Assembly (NCBI RefSeq): GCF_020991375.1
Contig: NZ_JAJLQZ010000020.1
Location: forward strand, 29,608 to 93,607
Direction of reading: 5' to 3'
Source of the DNA: Glycomyces amatae
GTDB taxonomy: Bacteria > Actinomycetota > Actinomycetes > Mycobacteriales > Micromonosporaceae
DNA: 64,000 bases
Shown here in pieces: positions 51,568 through 61,013 of the stretch. A program made the translations under genes and the position numbers. Within the stretch, counting starts at the first letter, position 1. Every line of letters begins with the position of its first letter. The notes beneath the pieces are model-generated. The model made no database searches and was not told where the DNA came from. It was given only the letters and a program-made list of their open reading frames with translations.

Positions 51568-52494
51568 ATGCCCGCACCCGCCCACACGATCGTCATGACC
51601 GGAGCCACCCGCGGCATCGGCTTCGAGGCCGCGCGGGAGCTGCTCCGGCGCGATGCGGACGCCCACCTCGTCGTCCTCGCGCGGGCGGCCTCCGCCGCAC
51701 CGGTGGCGCCGCGGCTGCGGGAGGTCTCCCCGCACGTCTCCGCGATCGACGTCGACCTGGCGAGCACGGCCAGCGTGAACGCCGCCGCGGCGCAGGTCGA
51801 AGACCTCCTCGACGCCGGCGGGCTGCCGCCGCTGCGCGGCGTGGTCTGCAACGCCGGCGTCCACCTCGACAGCGCCCTGCACACCACGGTCGACGGCTAC
51901 GAGACGACCTTCGCCGTCAACGTGCTCGCCACCCACCTGCTGCTGCGGAGGCTGCACCCGCATCTGCGGAGCGCCCCGGCGCGCATCGTCGTCACCGTCA
52001 GCGACGCCCACTTCGGCGACCTCCGCCACACCGGCGGCACGTTCCCCTCCACCGCCTGGACGACGCCGGACACCCTCTTCCGGCCCGGCGCCTACCCCCG
52101 GCCGGGCACCGTGCGCGCCGGTCGGCGGGCCTACGCCACCAGCAAGCTCGGCGGCATCCACCTCGTCCACGAGTGGGCGCGCAGGCTCCCCTCAGGGGTC
52201 GACATCGTGGCCTACAACCCCAGTCTCGTCATCGGCACCGGCCTGGCCCGCGACGCCGGCGGGGCGTCGGACTTCCTGATGAGGCGCGTCGTCCCGGCGC
52301 TTGTGCTCACCCCGCTCGTCGACACCCCTCCGGTCGCGGGCCGCAGGCTCGCCGACGTCGTCCTGGGCGACACCGCGGCGGCCACGGGGTCGTACGTCCA
52401 CCGCGCCCGCGTCGCCGCCTCGTCGAAGGAGTCGTACGACGCCGAGCGGGAGGAGGCGCTCTGGACGTGGCTGGAGCGCGCCGCGCAAGGCTGA
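51568..52494 (+). CDS. Short-chain dehydrogenase/reductase
   Basis: A 308-residue SDR. Cofactor loop MTGATRGIGFEAARELL, VCNAGVHLDS, catalytic Ser around VVTVSDAHF, and Tyr-Lys in RRAYATSKLGGIHLVHE. Larger than classical SDRs because of an insert (GGTFPSTAWTTPDTLFRPG) seen in retinol-dehydrogenase-like members. It faces the MmyB-like regulator and is its likely target. GGAGG lies upstream of the ATG. Confidence 0.86.
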   Translation: MPAPAHTIVMTGATRGIGFEAARELLRRDADAHLVVLARAASAAPVAPRLREVSPHVSAIDVDLASTASVNAAAAQVEDLLDAGGLPPLRGVVCNAGVHLDSALHTTVDGYETTFAVNVLATHLLLRRLHPHLRSAPARIVVTVSDAHFGDLRHTGGTFPSTAWTTPDTLFRPGAYPRPGTVRAGRRAYATSKLGGIHLVHEWARRLPSGVDIVAYNPSLVIGTGLARDAGGASDFLMRRVVPALVLTPLVDTPPVAGRRLADVVLGDTAAATGSYVHRARVAASSKESYDAEREEALWTWLERAAQG

Positions 52495-52570
52495 GCGGGA
52501 GGCTCATGCACCGAAGCGGCACCCGGCCCCTCGGCGCACTTCCCGGCCTGGGACGGTCAGGAGGCCCGCG

Positions 52571-54496
52571 TCACGACCACTGCTCGAACTCGGCGTCGAG
52601 GCGCGGGTCGGTGCGCACCCAGACCTCGCCGTCGGCCGCCTCCGCGGGCGGCTCGACGCGGTCGAGGCCGAGGAACGCGATCAGCCCGATCAGCTCGGCG
52701 CGCTCGGCCCGGTCGTCCTCCAGGCCGTGCGAGTCGAAGAAGACGTAGTACCGGTCGCTCGGGTCGACGGCGCCCGACCGCGCCCAGATCCGGGCGACCT
52801 CCTCGATCGCGGCGGGCTCCGTCGCGACCGCCGCGGCCCGGGCCGCCCCGCGGGCCTCGGGCGGCGCTTCGAGGTCGTCGAGGCCGGGCATCCACTGCCC
52901 GTAGTGGTTCAGCCCCGAGTATCCGTTCTCGAAGAACAGCATCGCGGCCGGCAGGTACGCGTTGGCGCGGTCGACCTTGAGGTACTCGGCTCCGGAGCCG
53001 TCGACACGGGAGACCGCTCCCCGCCGGGGCATGAGCACGAGGCGCTGGTCCGACGCCTGGTCCTCGATGGTGAAGCTCTCGGCGTCGCTTCCCTCGAAGA
53101 ACGCGGAGAACGCGACATAGCCCTCCTGGGGGCGGTGCGCGGCCACCGGCTCCTCGCGGCCGGCGTCGTCCCGGAAGACGTACCGGCGGCGTGCCGGGGC
53201 GTCCGGTCCGGGCCCGGCGGTGTCGCCCCCCGTTCGGTTCGAGCCCTGCCGGGCCGCGGCGTCGCGCCGCCGCCGGGCCCGCTCGAACTCGGCGACGTCG
53301 GAGGTCCAGCCCCCGAGCCGGTCCAGCGCGGCGTACCCGCCGTCGGCGAACCCCCGCACCATGGCCCGGTACCCCTCGAGCCCGTCGACCAGGCCGTACT
53401 CGACCCGGTACTCCGCTTCGGCCCCGTCCTCGTCCCGCGCCACGGTCATGACCCGGGCGATGGAGTCGGCGTAGAAGTGCAGCTGGACCCCCTCGCCCAG
53501 CGCCTCGTCCTCGAGTGAGAACACCTCGTTGCCGGAGCCGTGCCGTTCGGCCACGAACTCCCAGAACTCCTCGGCGGCGGCGCGAGGGGCCCCCGGGGTC
53601 CACGTCCTCTGGAACTCCTTGTCGTCCGTGAAGGTCAGTGCTCTGGACCGGGCGGGCGCGCCTGTGCGGTCGGCCTCGGCGTCGAACGGCCGCTTCCGGG
53701 CGTCGGCGGCGGCCTCGGAGCACATCAGGAAGCTCACGGTGCGCACCGCGTCGTCGGCGAGCGCCGGGTGCGCGCCGCGCACGGCCGCGCCGACCGCCTC
53801 CTCCATCCGGGTCCAGTCCCGCTTGTCCGTGCCGGTCCTTCCCCTGCGGGGGTCCCGGGCGATGCTCGTCCCCGTGCGGGCCCGCTCCGCGGTGCCGATC
53901 ACCCCGAGCACCTCGGGGAGCAGGCCGGGGTCGACGGCCGCGGGGTCGCGGCGCGGGATCGTCGCGCCGTGGAGGTACTGCCCGGTGAACTTCAGGACCG
54001 CGGCGTCGAGCGGGGAGAGGGCGACGCCGCGCCGAGCGCGGTCCCGGTCCGCCTCGTACTCCTGGGCCCGCTTCCAGTCGGCGGCCTCGGCGGCCGCGCC
54101 CATCGCCGCGAGGACCCGGCCGCTCTCGAGCAGGCCGATGTCGGCGCCGTGCGCGACGAGCCGGCTCCGGTCCCATCCGACCCGGGCGAGGAACGCGTCC
54201 GCGTCGTCGGGACCCGCGAGGAGGATCGGGTCGAGCAGGGCGACGGCCGCCGCCTCGTCGAGCGGGCCGCTGACGCCGGCGCCGTGGCACAGGGGCAGCA
54301 GCGCGCTCCACAGGACCAGGTGCCTCGCCAGGTCGTCGCGGAGCACCGCGAGGTGCGCCGCCTCGATGGGGAGCGTGAAGATCCGCGGGTCGTGGAGGGC
54401 GTCGGCGCCGCCGACCACCTCGAGGCGCAGCTCCCCGTCCTGCCGGAGCACGCGGGGCAGCCACCGGTTCTCGCGGGCGAACTCGATCGCACTCAT
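52571..54496 (-). CDS. Large protein with DUF6357-like N-terminus, function unknown
   Basis: A 641-residue soluble protein without signal or membrane segments. The first about 220 residues (IEFARENRWLPRVLRQDGEL, AHLAVLRDDLARHLVLWSAL) resemble actinomycete DUF6357 proteins. The remainder has two related-looking blocks (FSLEDEALGEGVQLHFYADS; GYVAFSAFFEGSDAESFTIE) and a C-terminal domain with YLPAAMLFFENGYSGLNHYG. It may be a fusion or an expanded version of a shorter protein. AGGGAG lies 9 nt before the ATG. No function is known. Confidence 0.65.
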   Translation of the reverse strand: MSAIEFARENRWLPRVLRQDGELRLEVVGGADALHDPRIFTLPIEAAHLAVLRDDLARHLVLWSALLPLCHGAGVSGPLDEAAAVALLDPILLAGPDDADAFLARVGWDRSRLVAHGADIGLLESGRVLAAMGAAAEAADWKRAQEYEADRDRARRGVALSPLDAAVLKFTGQYLHGATIPRRDPAAVDPGLLPEVLGVIGTAERARTGTSIARDPRRGRTGTDKRDWTRMEEAVGAAVRGAHPALADDAVRTVSFLMCSEAAADARKRPFDAEADRTGAPARSRALTFTDDKEFQRTWTPGAPRAAAEEFWEFVAERHGSGNEVFSLEDEALGEGVQLHFYADSIARVMTVARDEDGAEAEYRVEYGLVDGLEGYRAMVRGFADGGYAALDRLGGWTSDVAEFERARRRRDAAARQGSNRTGGDTAGPGPDAPARRRYVFRDDAGREEPVAAHRPQEGYVAFSAFFEGSDAESFTIEDQASDQRLVLMPRRGAVSRVDGSGAEYLKVDRANAYLPAAMLFFENGYSGLNHYGQWMPGLDDLEAPPEARGAARAAAVATEPAAIEEVARIWARSGAVDPSDRYYVFFDSHGLEDDRAERAELIGLIAFLGLDRVEPPAEAADGEVWVRTDPRLDAEFEQWS

Positions 54497-54559
54497 GAAG
54501 CGCTCCCTTTCTCAGGGCGGGGCGGGCGGTGCGCCGCGCGGGTCGGCGGGGAGGCGCGG

Positions 54560-55633
<1,074 letters not shown>

Positions 55634-55689
55634 GAGGGTCAAGTCTAGGCGGGGCCGCGCCGCGGCCTCGCGGCGCGACCGCGGATGGA

Positions 55690-55759
55690 GTGGGCGCCCA
55701 CCCCCGGGCCGGGGTGTCCGGCGGCTCGTTCGCACGCGGCCCGGGGGCCGGGCGCCCAC
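55690..55759 (-). terminator. Very long GC-rich hairpin
   Basis: GTGGGCGCCC (55690-55699) pairs with GGGCGCCCAC (55750-55759) and CCCCCGGGCC (55701-55710) with GGCCCGGGGG (55738-55747): about 20 bp with a small bulge. It lies between the end of the membrane gene at 55772 and the ychF start; likely a terminator for the former. Confidence 0.7.
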
Positions 55760-55771
55760 GACTGCGGGGCC

Positions 55772-56194
55772 TCAGGCCGCCAGGAGGCCGATCCCGAGGG
55801 TCAGGGTGCCGGCGGCGAGGCTCGCGGCGCCCGCGTAGAGGAGCGCGATCGCCTTGTTCGGCTCGGTGCGGCCCTTGCCGGCCATGGCGGCGAAGAAGCC
55901 GCCGGACATGAGGACCGCGGCCGCCGGGATCGCGGCGCGGGCGACCCAGCCCCAGAAGCCGTCCAGGCCCGACGCGTCGGCGAGGACCAGGCCTGCGAGG
56001 CTGAGGATCACGAGCACCCCGGCGTGGGCGTGCCCGGCGCGCGAGAAGGACTTCTGGAAGTCGGTGAGGGGCACCTTGCCGCTGGCGACCCTGACCAGGA
56101 AGGTGCCGCCGAACTCGATGGTGACGACGGTGAGGAGGACGATCCCGGCCAGGAGGCGGGAGGCGTCGCTCAGTGCGATGGAGGATTCGAACAT
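55772..56194 (-). CDS. Four-span membrane protein controlled by TetR, unknown
   Basis: A 140-residue integral membrane protein with about four helices (LLAGIVLLTVVTIEFGGTFL, HAHAGVLVILSLAGLVL, ARAAIPAAAVLMSGGFFAAM, LYAGAASLAAGTLTLGIGLL). FQKSFSRAGHAHAGVL with two His may bind a ligand or metal. It is divergent from a TetR regulator; TTGACA-17-TAGGTT promoter elements lie upstream with a TetR-like operator over the -35. GGAAG precedes the ATG. Function unknown. Confidence 0.75.
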   Translation of the reverse strand: MFESSIALSDASRLLAGIVLLTVVTIEFGGTFLVRVASGKVPLTDFQKSFSRAGHAHAGVLVILSLAGLVLADASGLDGFWGWVARAAIPAAAVLMSGGFFAAMAGKGRTEPNKAIALLYAGAASLAAGTLTLGIGLLAA

Positions 56195-56243
56195 CGGGGG
56201 CTTCCAATCGTGAGTGGTTCCGGAACTCAACCTACGCACCCGT

Positions 56244-56299
56244 CTTGACAGTGTCAAGTTATATCGGGATGTCGAGCCCGTGTTGTTTGACACTGTCAA
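56244..56299. promoter_or_regulatory. Paired TetR operators over divergent -35 boxes
   Basis: Palindrome 1 is CTTGACA-G-TGTCAAG (56244-56258) and palindrome 2 TTGACA-C-TGTCAA (56287-56299). Each supplies TTGACA as a -35: the minus promoter continues 17 bp to TAGGTT (56029-like position 56229-56234) and the plus promoter 16 bp to TATGGT (56309-56314), which is 6 nt before the TetR GTG. Repressor bound here would block both genes. Confidence 0.8.
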
Positions 56300-56320
56300 G
56301 ATCTGCGCTATGGTGGTGCC

Positions 56321-56893
56321 GTGACCGATCGCTACCACCACGGCGACCTCCGCCGCGCCCTCATCGACGCGGCCGTCGAGGCCGTCGGCGAAGCCGGGCC
56401 CAGCGCCCTGAGCCTGCGCGCCGTCGCCAAGAAGGCGGGCGTCTCCCACGCCGCCCCGGCCCACCACTTCGGCGACAAGGCCGGGCTGCTGACCGCCGTC
56501 GCCGCCGAGGGCTTCGGCCGCCTCGCCGACACGCTGGAGGCGGCCTGGGACGCCACCGGGGACTTCACCGCGGTCGGCGCCGCCTACGTCCGCTTCGCCA
56601 TCGACCGCCGACCCTACTTCGAGGTCATGTTCAGACCAGAGCTCGTCCACGCCGACGACCCCGACCTCCAGCGCGCCGCCTCCCGCTCGGCCGCGGCCCT
56701 CCATCGAGGCTCGGGGGAGTCCGACGGCGGCGAGTTCAACGCGGCCGCCCTCGCGGCCTGGTCCCTCGCGCACGGCTTCGCGGAGCTGCTCGTCGCGGGC
56801 AACTTCCCGCAGGCGGTGAAGAACGACCCGGAGGCGGCGTTCAGGGCGGTGGGCAGGGCGACGGGCCTGGGTTCCGACCACTCTTCCGGGTGA
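56321..56893 (+). CDS. TetR/AcrR-family repressor
   Basis: A 190-residue TetR. The HTH region is YHHGDLRRALIDAAVEAVGE, then LSLRAVAKKAGVSHAAPAHHF, then GDKAGLLTAVAAEGF; the C-terminal part (YVRFAIDRRPYFEVMFRPEL, AAWSLAHGFAELLVAGNF) matches the WHG/TetR_C_33 group, often controlling lipid or drug genes. The GTG follows TATGGT by 6 nt, so it is probably leaderless. The stop codon is part of the CGGGTGACAC start of a family C repeat. Confidence 0.9.
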   Translation: MTDRYHHGDLRRALIDAAVEAVGEAGPSALSLRAVAKKAGVSHAAPAHHFGDKAGLLTAVAAEGFGRLADTLEAAWDATGDFTAVGAAYVRFAIDRRPYFEVMFRPELVHADDPDLQRAASRSAAALHRGSGESDGGEFNAAALAAWSLAHGFAELLVAGNFPQAVKNDPEAAFRAVGRATGLGSDHSSG

Positions 56894-56986
56894 CACGCGC
56901 GCCGCCGGGGCCGGTTCTCGTCGGACCCGCGCGGGAAGGTGGGGCTACCTTCTTTCCCCCGGGTGGGTGGGCGTTGGGGATGGTAG
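56887..56986 (+). repeat. Dispersed repeat family C, copy 3
   Basis: Starts CGGGTGACACGCGCGCCGCC and ends TTGGGGATGGTAG. The first bases contain the TetR stop codon. Hairpin GAAGGT (56935-56940) with ACCTTC (56947-56952), loop GGGGCT. Homologous with copies at 27041 and 33516. Confidence 0.75.
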
Positions 56987-57033
56987 TCGGGCGCACGGCG
57001 AAACCGTCGACCGATAGATCACACCCGATTAGG

Positions 57034-57056
57034 TTGCGCGCAATTTAGTTGTGCAC
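57034..57056. promoter_or_regulatory. Probable OhrR operator
   Basis: The palindrome TTGCGCGCAA (57034-57043) followed by TTTAGTTGTGCAC (57044-57056) lies 14 nt before ohrR. OhrR proteins bind AT-containing palindromes with TTG/CAA ends, so autoregulation from here is likely. Confidence 0.5.
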
Positions 57057-57069
57057 TATCGTTCTCTGC

Positions 57070-57540
57070 ATGGACGTGACACCTCGGCTCCGCGAGCAGG
57101 CCTGCTTCGCGATGTACACCGCCTCCCGCGCGGTCATCGGGCTGTACCGGCCGCTGCTCGACCGCCTCGGCCTCACCTACCCGCAGTTCCTGGTCCTCAT
57201 GGCCCTGTGGGAGACCGACGGCCTCACCGTCACCGCCCTCGGCGACGCCCTCCAGCTCGACTCCGGCACCGTCTCGCCCCTCCTCAAGCGGCTCGAGGCC
57301 GCCGGGCTCGTCGAGCGCCGCCGCGAGTCCGGCGACGAGCGCCGCGTCACCGTGCACCTCACCGCCGACGGCGCCGCGCTCGAGCGCCAGGGCTGCGAGA
57401 TACCCCAGATCGTCGGCAGCGCCTCCGGCATGTCCTACGAGGAATTGATCGCCCTGCGCGACAAGCTCAACGAGTTCACCGAGGCCGTCCGCGGCTACCA
57501 GGCCGCCGAGCCGTCGCCGGGCCGCGGGGCCGCGTCGTGA
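57070..57540 (+). CDS. ohrR: MarR-family organic hydroperoxide sensor OhrR
   Basis: A 156-residue MarR regulator with LREQACFAMYTASRAVIGLY at the N-terminus; C12 is the peroxide-reacting Cys conserved in OhrR, and the nearby Tyr residues that stabilise it are present. The winged helix is LTVTALGDALQLDSGTVSPL, LKRLEAAGLVERRRESGDE. The ATG at 57070 gives the correct distance to the Cys; an upstream in-frame GTG at 57049 overlaps the operator. ohr follows after a tandem repeat. Confidence 0.92.
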   Translation: MDVTPRLREQACFAMYTASRAVIGLYRPLLDRLGLTYPQFLVLMALWETDGLTVTALGDALQLDSGTVSPLLKRLEAAGLVERRRESGDERRVTVHLTADGAALERQGCEIPQIVGSASGMSYEELIALRDKLNEFTEAVRGYQAAEPSPGRGAAS

Positions 57541-57635
57541 TACCGGCACCGAGTCGTAACACCAGCACTGAGTCGTAACACCAGAACCAAGTCGTAACAC
57601 CGGCACCGAATCGCAACACCGGCACCGGGTCCTGA
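57541..57635 (+). repeat. 19-bp tandem repeat between ohrR and ohr
   Basis: Five imperfect units of CACCGGCACCGAGTCGTAA run directly from the ohrR stop (57541-57559, -57578, -57597, -57616, -57635), with a decayed sixth before the ohr ribosome binding site. GTCGTAA or a close variant ends each of the first three. Confidence 0.9.
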
Positions 57636-57660
57636 AACCAGCATCGCGAAGGAGAACACC

Positions 57661-58089
57661 ATGGAACCGCTCTACGTCGCCCACGCCGTCTCGTCGGGCG
57701 CGGGCCGCGACGGCCACGTCGCCACCGACGACGGCCTCGTCGACCTCGACCTCGCCGTCCAGAAGGAGCTCGGCGGGCCCGGCGGCAAGACCAACCCGGA
57801 GCAGCTGTTCGCCGCGGGCTACGCGGCCTGCTTCCACAGCGCGCTCCAGGCCGTCGCCCGCGCCGCCAAGGTCGACCTCGGCGCCTCCACCGTGGAGGCC
57901 AGCGTCGGCATCGCCAAGGAGGGCGAGGGCTTCGCCCTCAACGCGATCCTCGAGGTCGCGACCCCGGGCGCGCCCCGCGAGACCGCCGAGGGCCTGGTCG
58001 CCAAGGCCCACGAGGTCTGCCCGTACTCCAACGCCACCCGCGGCAACATCGTCGTCGAGATCGACCTCGTCCAGACCGCCGACAACTGA
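57661..58089 (+). CDS. ohr: Organic hydroperoxide resistance protein
   Basis: A 142-residue Ohr/OsmC-fold peroxidase that reduces organic hydroperoxides with dithiol help. The two catalytic Cys are C57 (GYAACFHSAL) and C120 (AHEVCPYSNATRGNI); GGKTNPEQLFAAGYAACF is the Ohr signature. AAGGAG lies 8 nt before the ATG. It is downstream of ohrR with 120 nt of tandem repeats between. Confidence 0.95.
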   Translation: MEPLYVAHAVSSGAGRDGHVATDDGLVDLDLAVQKELGGPGGKTNPEQLFAAGYAACFHSALQAVARAAKVDLGASTVEASVGIAKEGEGFALNAILEVATPGAPRETAEGLVAKAHEVCPYSNATRGNIVVEIDLVQTADN

Positions 58090-58209
58090 GCACCGGCAAC
58101 CGACGCACCGGCGGCCGAGCGCGGACGACCGGGCCGGGAGCCGGGAGCCGGGAGCCGGGAACCGCGCACCGGGGCGCTCGGAACCCGTCCTCTCCAGGGG
58201 ACGCGGAAC

Positions 58210-58242
58210 GGGGCGGGACATCGCATCGCGATGTCCCGCCCC
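58210..58242. terminator. Bidirectional hairpin terminator
   Basis: GGGGCGGGACATCGC (58210-58224), loop ATC, GCGATGTCCCGCCCC (58228-58242): a perfect 15-bp stem between convergent ohr and sdhB. Just before it, four CCGGGAG heptamers (58134-58161) form a short simple repeat. Confidence 0.9.
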
Positions 58243-58323
58243 GAACCGCTTGCACGTGAAGGCGGCCGCCCCTGCGGCCGCCCCGGCTCGACGACGCCCG
58301 GGGGCGCGCAGGGGTCCGCCGGG

Positions 58324-59094
58324 TCACTCCGCCGGCTTCGGCGCCTTCTCCTTGCGGAAGATCTTGCGGCCCAGCCACACCAGCGGGTCGTACCGGTCGC
58401 CGGCCACGCGCTCCTTCATCGGGATGATCGCGTTGTCGGTGATGTGGATGTTCTCCGGGCACACGTCGGTGCAGCACTTGGTGATGTTGCAGTACCCGAG
58501 CCCCTGCTCGTCCTGCGCCATGGCCTGCCGGTCGTCCCGCGCGTCCAGCGGGTGCATGTCCAGCTCCGCGGCCCGGATGAACACCCGCGGCCCCGCGAAC
58601 GGCTGCTTGTTCTCCTCGTGGTCGCGCACCACGTGGCAGGTGTTCTGGCACAGGAAGCACTCGATGCACTTCCTGAACTCCTGGCTGCGCTCCACGTCGA
58701 CCTGCCGCATCCGGTACTCGCCCGGCTTCAGGTCGGGCGGCGGCGCGAACGCGGGCATCTCCCGCGCCTTCCGGTAGTTGAACGACACGTCCGTGACGAG
58801 GTCGCGCACCACCGGGAAGGTCCGCAGCGGCGTGATCGTGACCGTCTCGCCCTCCTCGAAGAGGTTCATGCGGGTCATGCACATCAGCCGCGGCATCCCG
58901 TTCACCTCGGCCGAGCACGAGCCGCACTTGCCGGCCTTGCAGTTCCACCGCACCGCCAGGTCCGGCGCCTGCTCGGCCTGGATGCGGTGCACCACGTCGA
59001 GGATCACCTCGCCCTCGTTGACGGCGACGTCGAACTCGGCGAAGTCGCCGCCGTCCGCGTCGCCCCGCCACACCCGGAAGGTCCTCGTGTCCAT
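58324..59094 (-). CDS. sdhB: Succinate dehydrogenase/fumarate reductase iron-sulfur subunit
   Basis: A 256-residue subunit with the plant-ferredoxin-like 2Fe-2S motif NCKAGKCGSCSAEVNG and the two C-terminal cluster motifs CIECFLCQNTCH and CCTDVCPENIHITDN. It passes electrons from SdhA to the membrane subunit. ATG overlaps the sdhA stop by one base (TGATG). The set sdhC-sdhA-sdhB in this order matches mycobacterial Sdh1 (Rv0249c-Rv0247c). Confidence 0.95.
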   Translation of the reverse strand: MDTRTFRVWRGDADGGDFAEFDVAVNEGEVILDVVHRIQAEQAPDLAVRWNCKAGKCGSCSAEVNGMPRLMCMTRMNLFEEGETVTITPLRTFPVVRDLVTDVSFNYRKAREMPAFAPPPDLKPGEYRMRQVDVERSQEFRKCIECFLCQNTCHVVRDHEENKQPFAGPRVFIRAAELDMHPLDARDDRQAMAQDEQGLGYCNITKCCTDVCPENIHITDNAIIPMKERVAGDRYDPLVWLGRKIFRKEKAPKPAE

Positions 59095-61001
59095 CAGGCC
59101 TCCTCCGCTCCGGTCGAAGAGGAGCCCCGCTGGTACTCCTCAGGGGTCATGTACTTCGACAGCTCGGTCGTCTCGAAGAGCCCCAGCAGCTCGGGGGTCA
59201 TCGCCGGGACCGGCTTGCGCGCCAGCCGCACCTCGCCGCCCTCCAGCGTCGCCACCAGGTTCGTCTTGCGCCACTCGGGGTCCATCCCGGGAGCGTCCTC
59301 GCGTGTGTGCCCGCCGCGGGACTCCGCCCGCTCCAGTGCGGCCAGCGCGGTCGCCACCGAGCAGACGTGCATGTTGCGCAGGTCCAGCGCCAGGTGCCAG
59401 CCGGGGTTGTACGCCCGGCCGCCCGTGGCCTGGACCCGGTCGATGCGGCCCTTCAGCGCCGCCAGCTCGGTCAGCGCCTCCTCGAGCTCGCCCGCCCGGC
59501 GGATGATGCCCACGAGGCGGCCGTTGATCGCCTGCATCGCCTCCTGGAGCGCGAACGGGTTCTCGCCGTCGTTCCCGAAGGGCCGCAGCGCCTCCTGGGC
59601 CGCGGTGGCGATCTCCTCGTCGGTGAGCTTCGGCGGCTCGGCCATCGACGCGTGCGCGGCCGCGTACTCGCCGGCCCGCTTCCCGAACACCAGGAGGTCC
59701 GACAGCGAGTTCCCGCCCAGGCGGTTCGAGCCGTGCATGCCGCCCGAGACCTCCCCGGCCGCGAACAGCCCGGCCACCGACGAGGCGGCCGTGTCGGCGT
59801 CGACCTCGACGCCGCCCATGATGTAGTGGCAGGTCGGGCCCACCTCCATCGGCTCGGCGGTGATGTCCACGTCGGCCAGTTCCTTGAACTGATGGTGCAT
59901 CGACGGCAGCCGGTCGACGATGTAGTCGGCGCTGCGCCGGGACGCGATGTCGAGGTACACGCCGCCGTGCTCGGTGCCCCGGCCCTCCTTGACCTCCGCG
60001 TTGATCGCCCGGGCGACCTCGTCGCGCGGCAGCAGCTCGGGGGGCCTGCGGTTCTGGTCGGGGTCGGTGTACCAGCGGTCGGCCTCGTCGGGGTTGTCGG
60101 CGTACTGCGCCTTGAACACCTCGGGGATGTAGTCGAACATGAACCGCTCGCCCTCGGAGTTCTTGAGCACTCCGCCGTCGCCGCGCACCGACTCGGTGAC
60201 GAGGATGCCGCGCACCGAGGGGGGCCAGACCATCCCGGTCGGGTGGAACTGGATGAACTCCATGTTGATCAGCGCCGCGCCCGCGCGCAGCGCCAGCGCG
60301 TGGCCGTCCCCGGTGTACTCCCACGAGTTCGAGGTGACCTTGAACGACCGCCCGATCCCGCCGGTGGCGAGCACGATCGCGGGGGCGGCGACGGCCATGA
60401 AGCGGCCGGTGCTCCGCCGGTACCCGAAGGCGCCCTTGACCGCGCCGCCCTCGATGAACAGCTCGGTGATCGTGGTCTCGTCGATGATCCGCAGCCGGTC
60501 CTCGGGCTCCCCGGCGGCCTCGTCGTCCTGCTGGAGCGAGACGAGCTTCTGCTGGAGGGTGCGGATGAGCTCGAGCCCGGTGCGGTCGCCGACGTGGGCG
60601 AGGCGCGGGTACTCGTGGCCGCCGAAGTTGCGCTGGCTGATCTTGCCCTCGGGGGTCCGGTCGAACAGGGCCCCGTAGGTCTCCAGCTCCCAGATCCGGT
60701 CCGGCGCCTCCTGGGCGTGGAGCTCGGCCATCCGGTAGTTGTTGAGGAACTTGCCCCCGCGCATGGTGTCGCGGAAGTGGACCTGCCAGTTGTCGTTCGC
60801 GTTCACGTTGCCCATGGCGGCGGCCGCGCCGCCCTCGGCCATGACGGTGTGCGCCTTGCCGAACAGGGACTTCGAGATGACGATGACGCTCTTGCCGGCC
60901 AGGCGCGCCTCGACGGCGGCCCGCAGGCCCGCCCCGCCGGCGCCGATGACGAGGACGTCGCAGGCCAGGTGTTCGACGTCGTTGATGTCGTTGTCGCTCA
61001 T
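59094..61001 (-). CDS. sdhA: Succinate dehydrogenase/fumarate reductase flavoprotein subunit
   Basis: A 635-residue flavoprotein. FAD-binding start VLVIGAGGAGLRAAVEARLA; FAD-attachment region SLFGKAHTVMAEGGAAAAMG with the conserved His; QFHPTGMVWPP and AEGVRGDGG-like ESVRGDGGVLKN catalytic loops; GGVEVDADTAASSVAGLFAA and GSNRLGGNSLSDLLVFGKRA late. Oxidises succinate to fumarate (or the reverse). Overlaps sdhB by one base and lies 12 nt after sdhC. Confidence 0.95.
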   Translation of the reverse strand: MSDNDINDVEHLACDVLVIGAGGAGLRAAVEARLAGKSVIVISKSLFGKAHTVMAEGGAAAAMGNVNANDNWQVHFRDTMRGGKFLNNYRMAELHAQEAPDRIWELETYGALFDRTPEGKISQRNFGGHEYPRLAHVGDRTGLELIRTLQQKLVSLQQDDEAAGEPEDRLRIIDETTITELFIEGGAVKGAFGYRRSTGRFMAVAAPAIVLATGGIGRSFKVTSNSWEYTGDGHALALRAGAALINMEFIQFHPTGMVWPPSVRGILVTESVRGDGGVLKNSEGERFMFDYIPEVFKAQYADNPDEADRWYTDPDQNRRPPELLPRDEVARAINAEVKEGRGTEHGGVYLDIASRRSADYIVDRLPSMHHQFKELADVDITAEPMEVGPTCHYIMGGVEVDADTAASSVAGLFAAGEVSGGMHGSNRLGGNSLSDLLVFGKRAGEYAAAHASMAEPPKLTDEEIATAAQEALRPFGNDGENPFALQEAMQAINGRLVGIIRRAGELEEALTELAALKGRIDRVQATGGRAYNPGWHLALDLRNMHVCSVATALAALERAESRGGHTREDAPGMDPEWRKTNLVATLEGGEVRLARKPVPAMTPELLGLFETTELSKYMTPEEYQRGSSSTGAEEA

Positions 61002-61013
61002 GCTGTCCCCTAC

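Noticed and set aside
57541..57635. A CRISPR array between ohrR and ohr
   Set aside because: Units are contiguous 19-mers without spacers and no cas genes are present.
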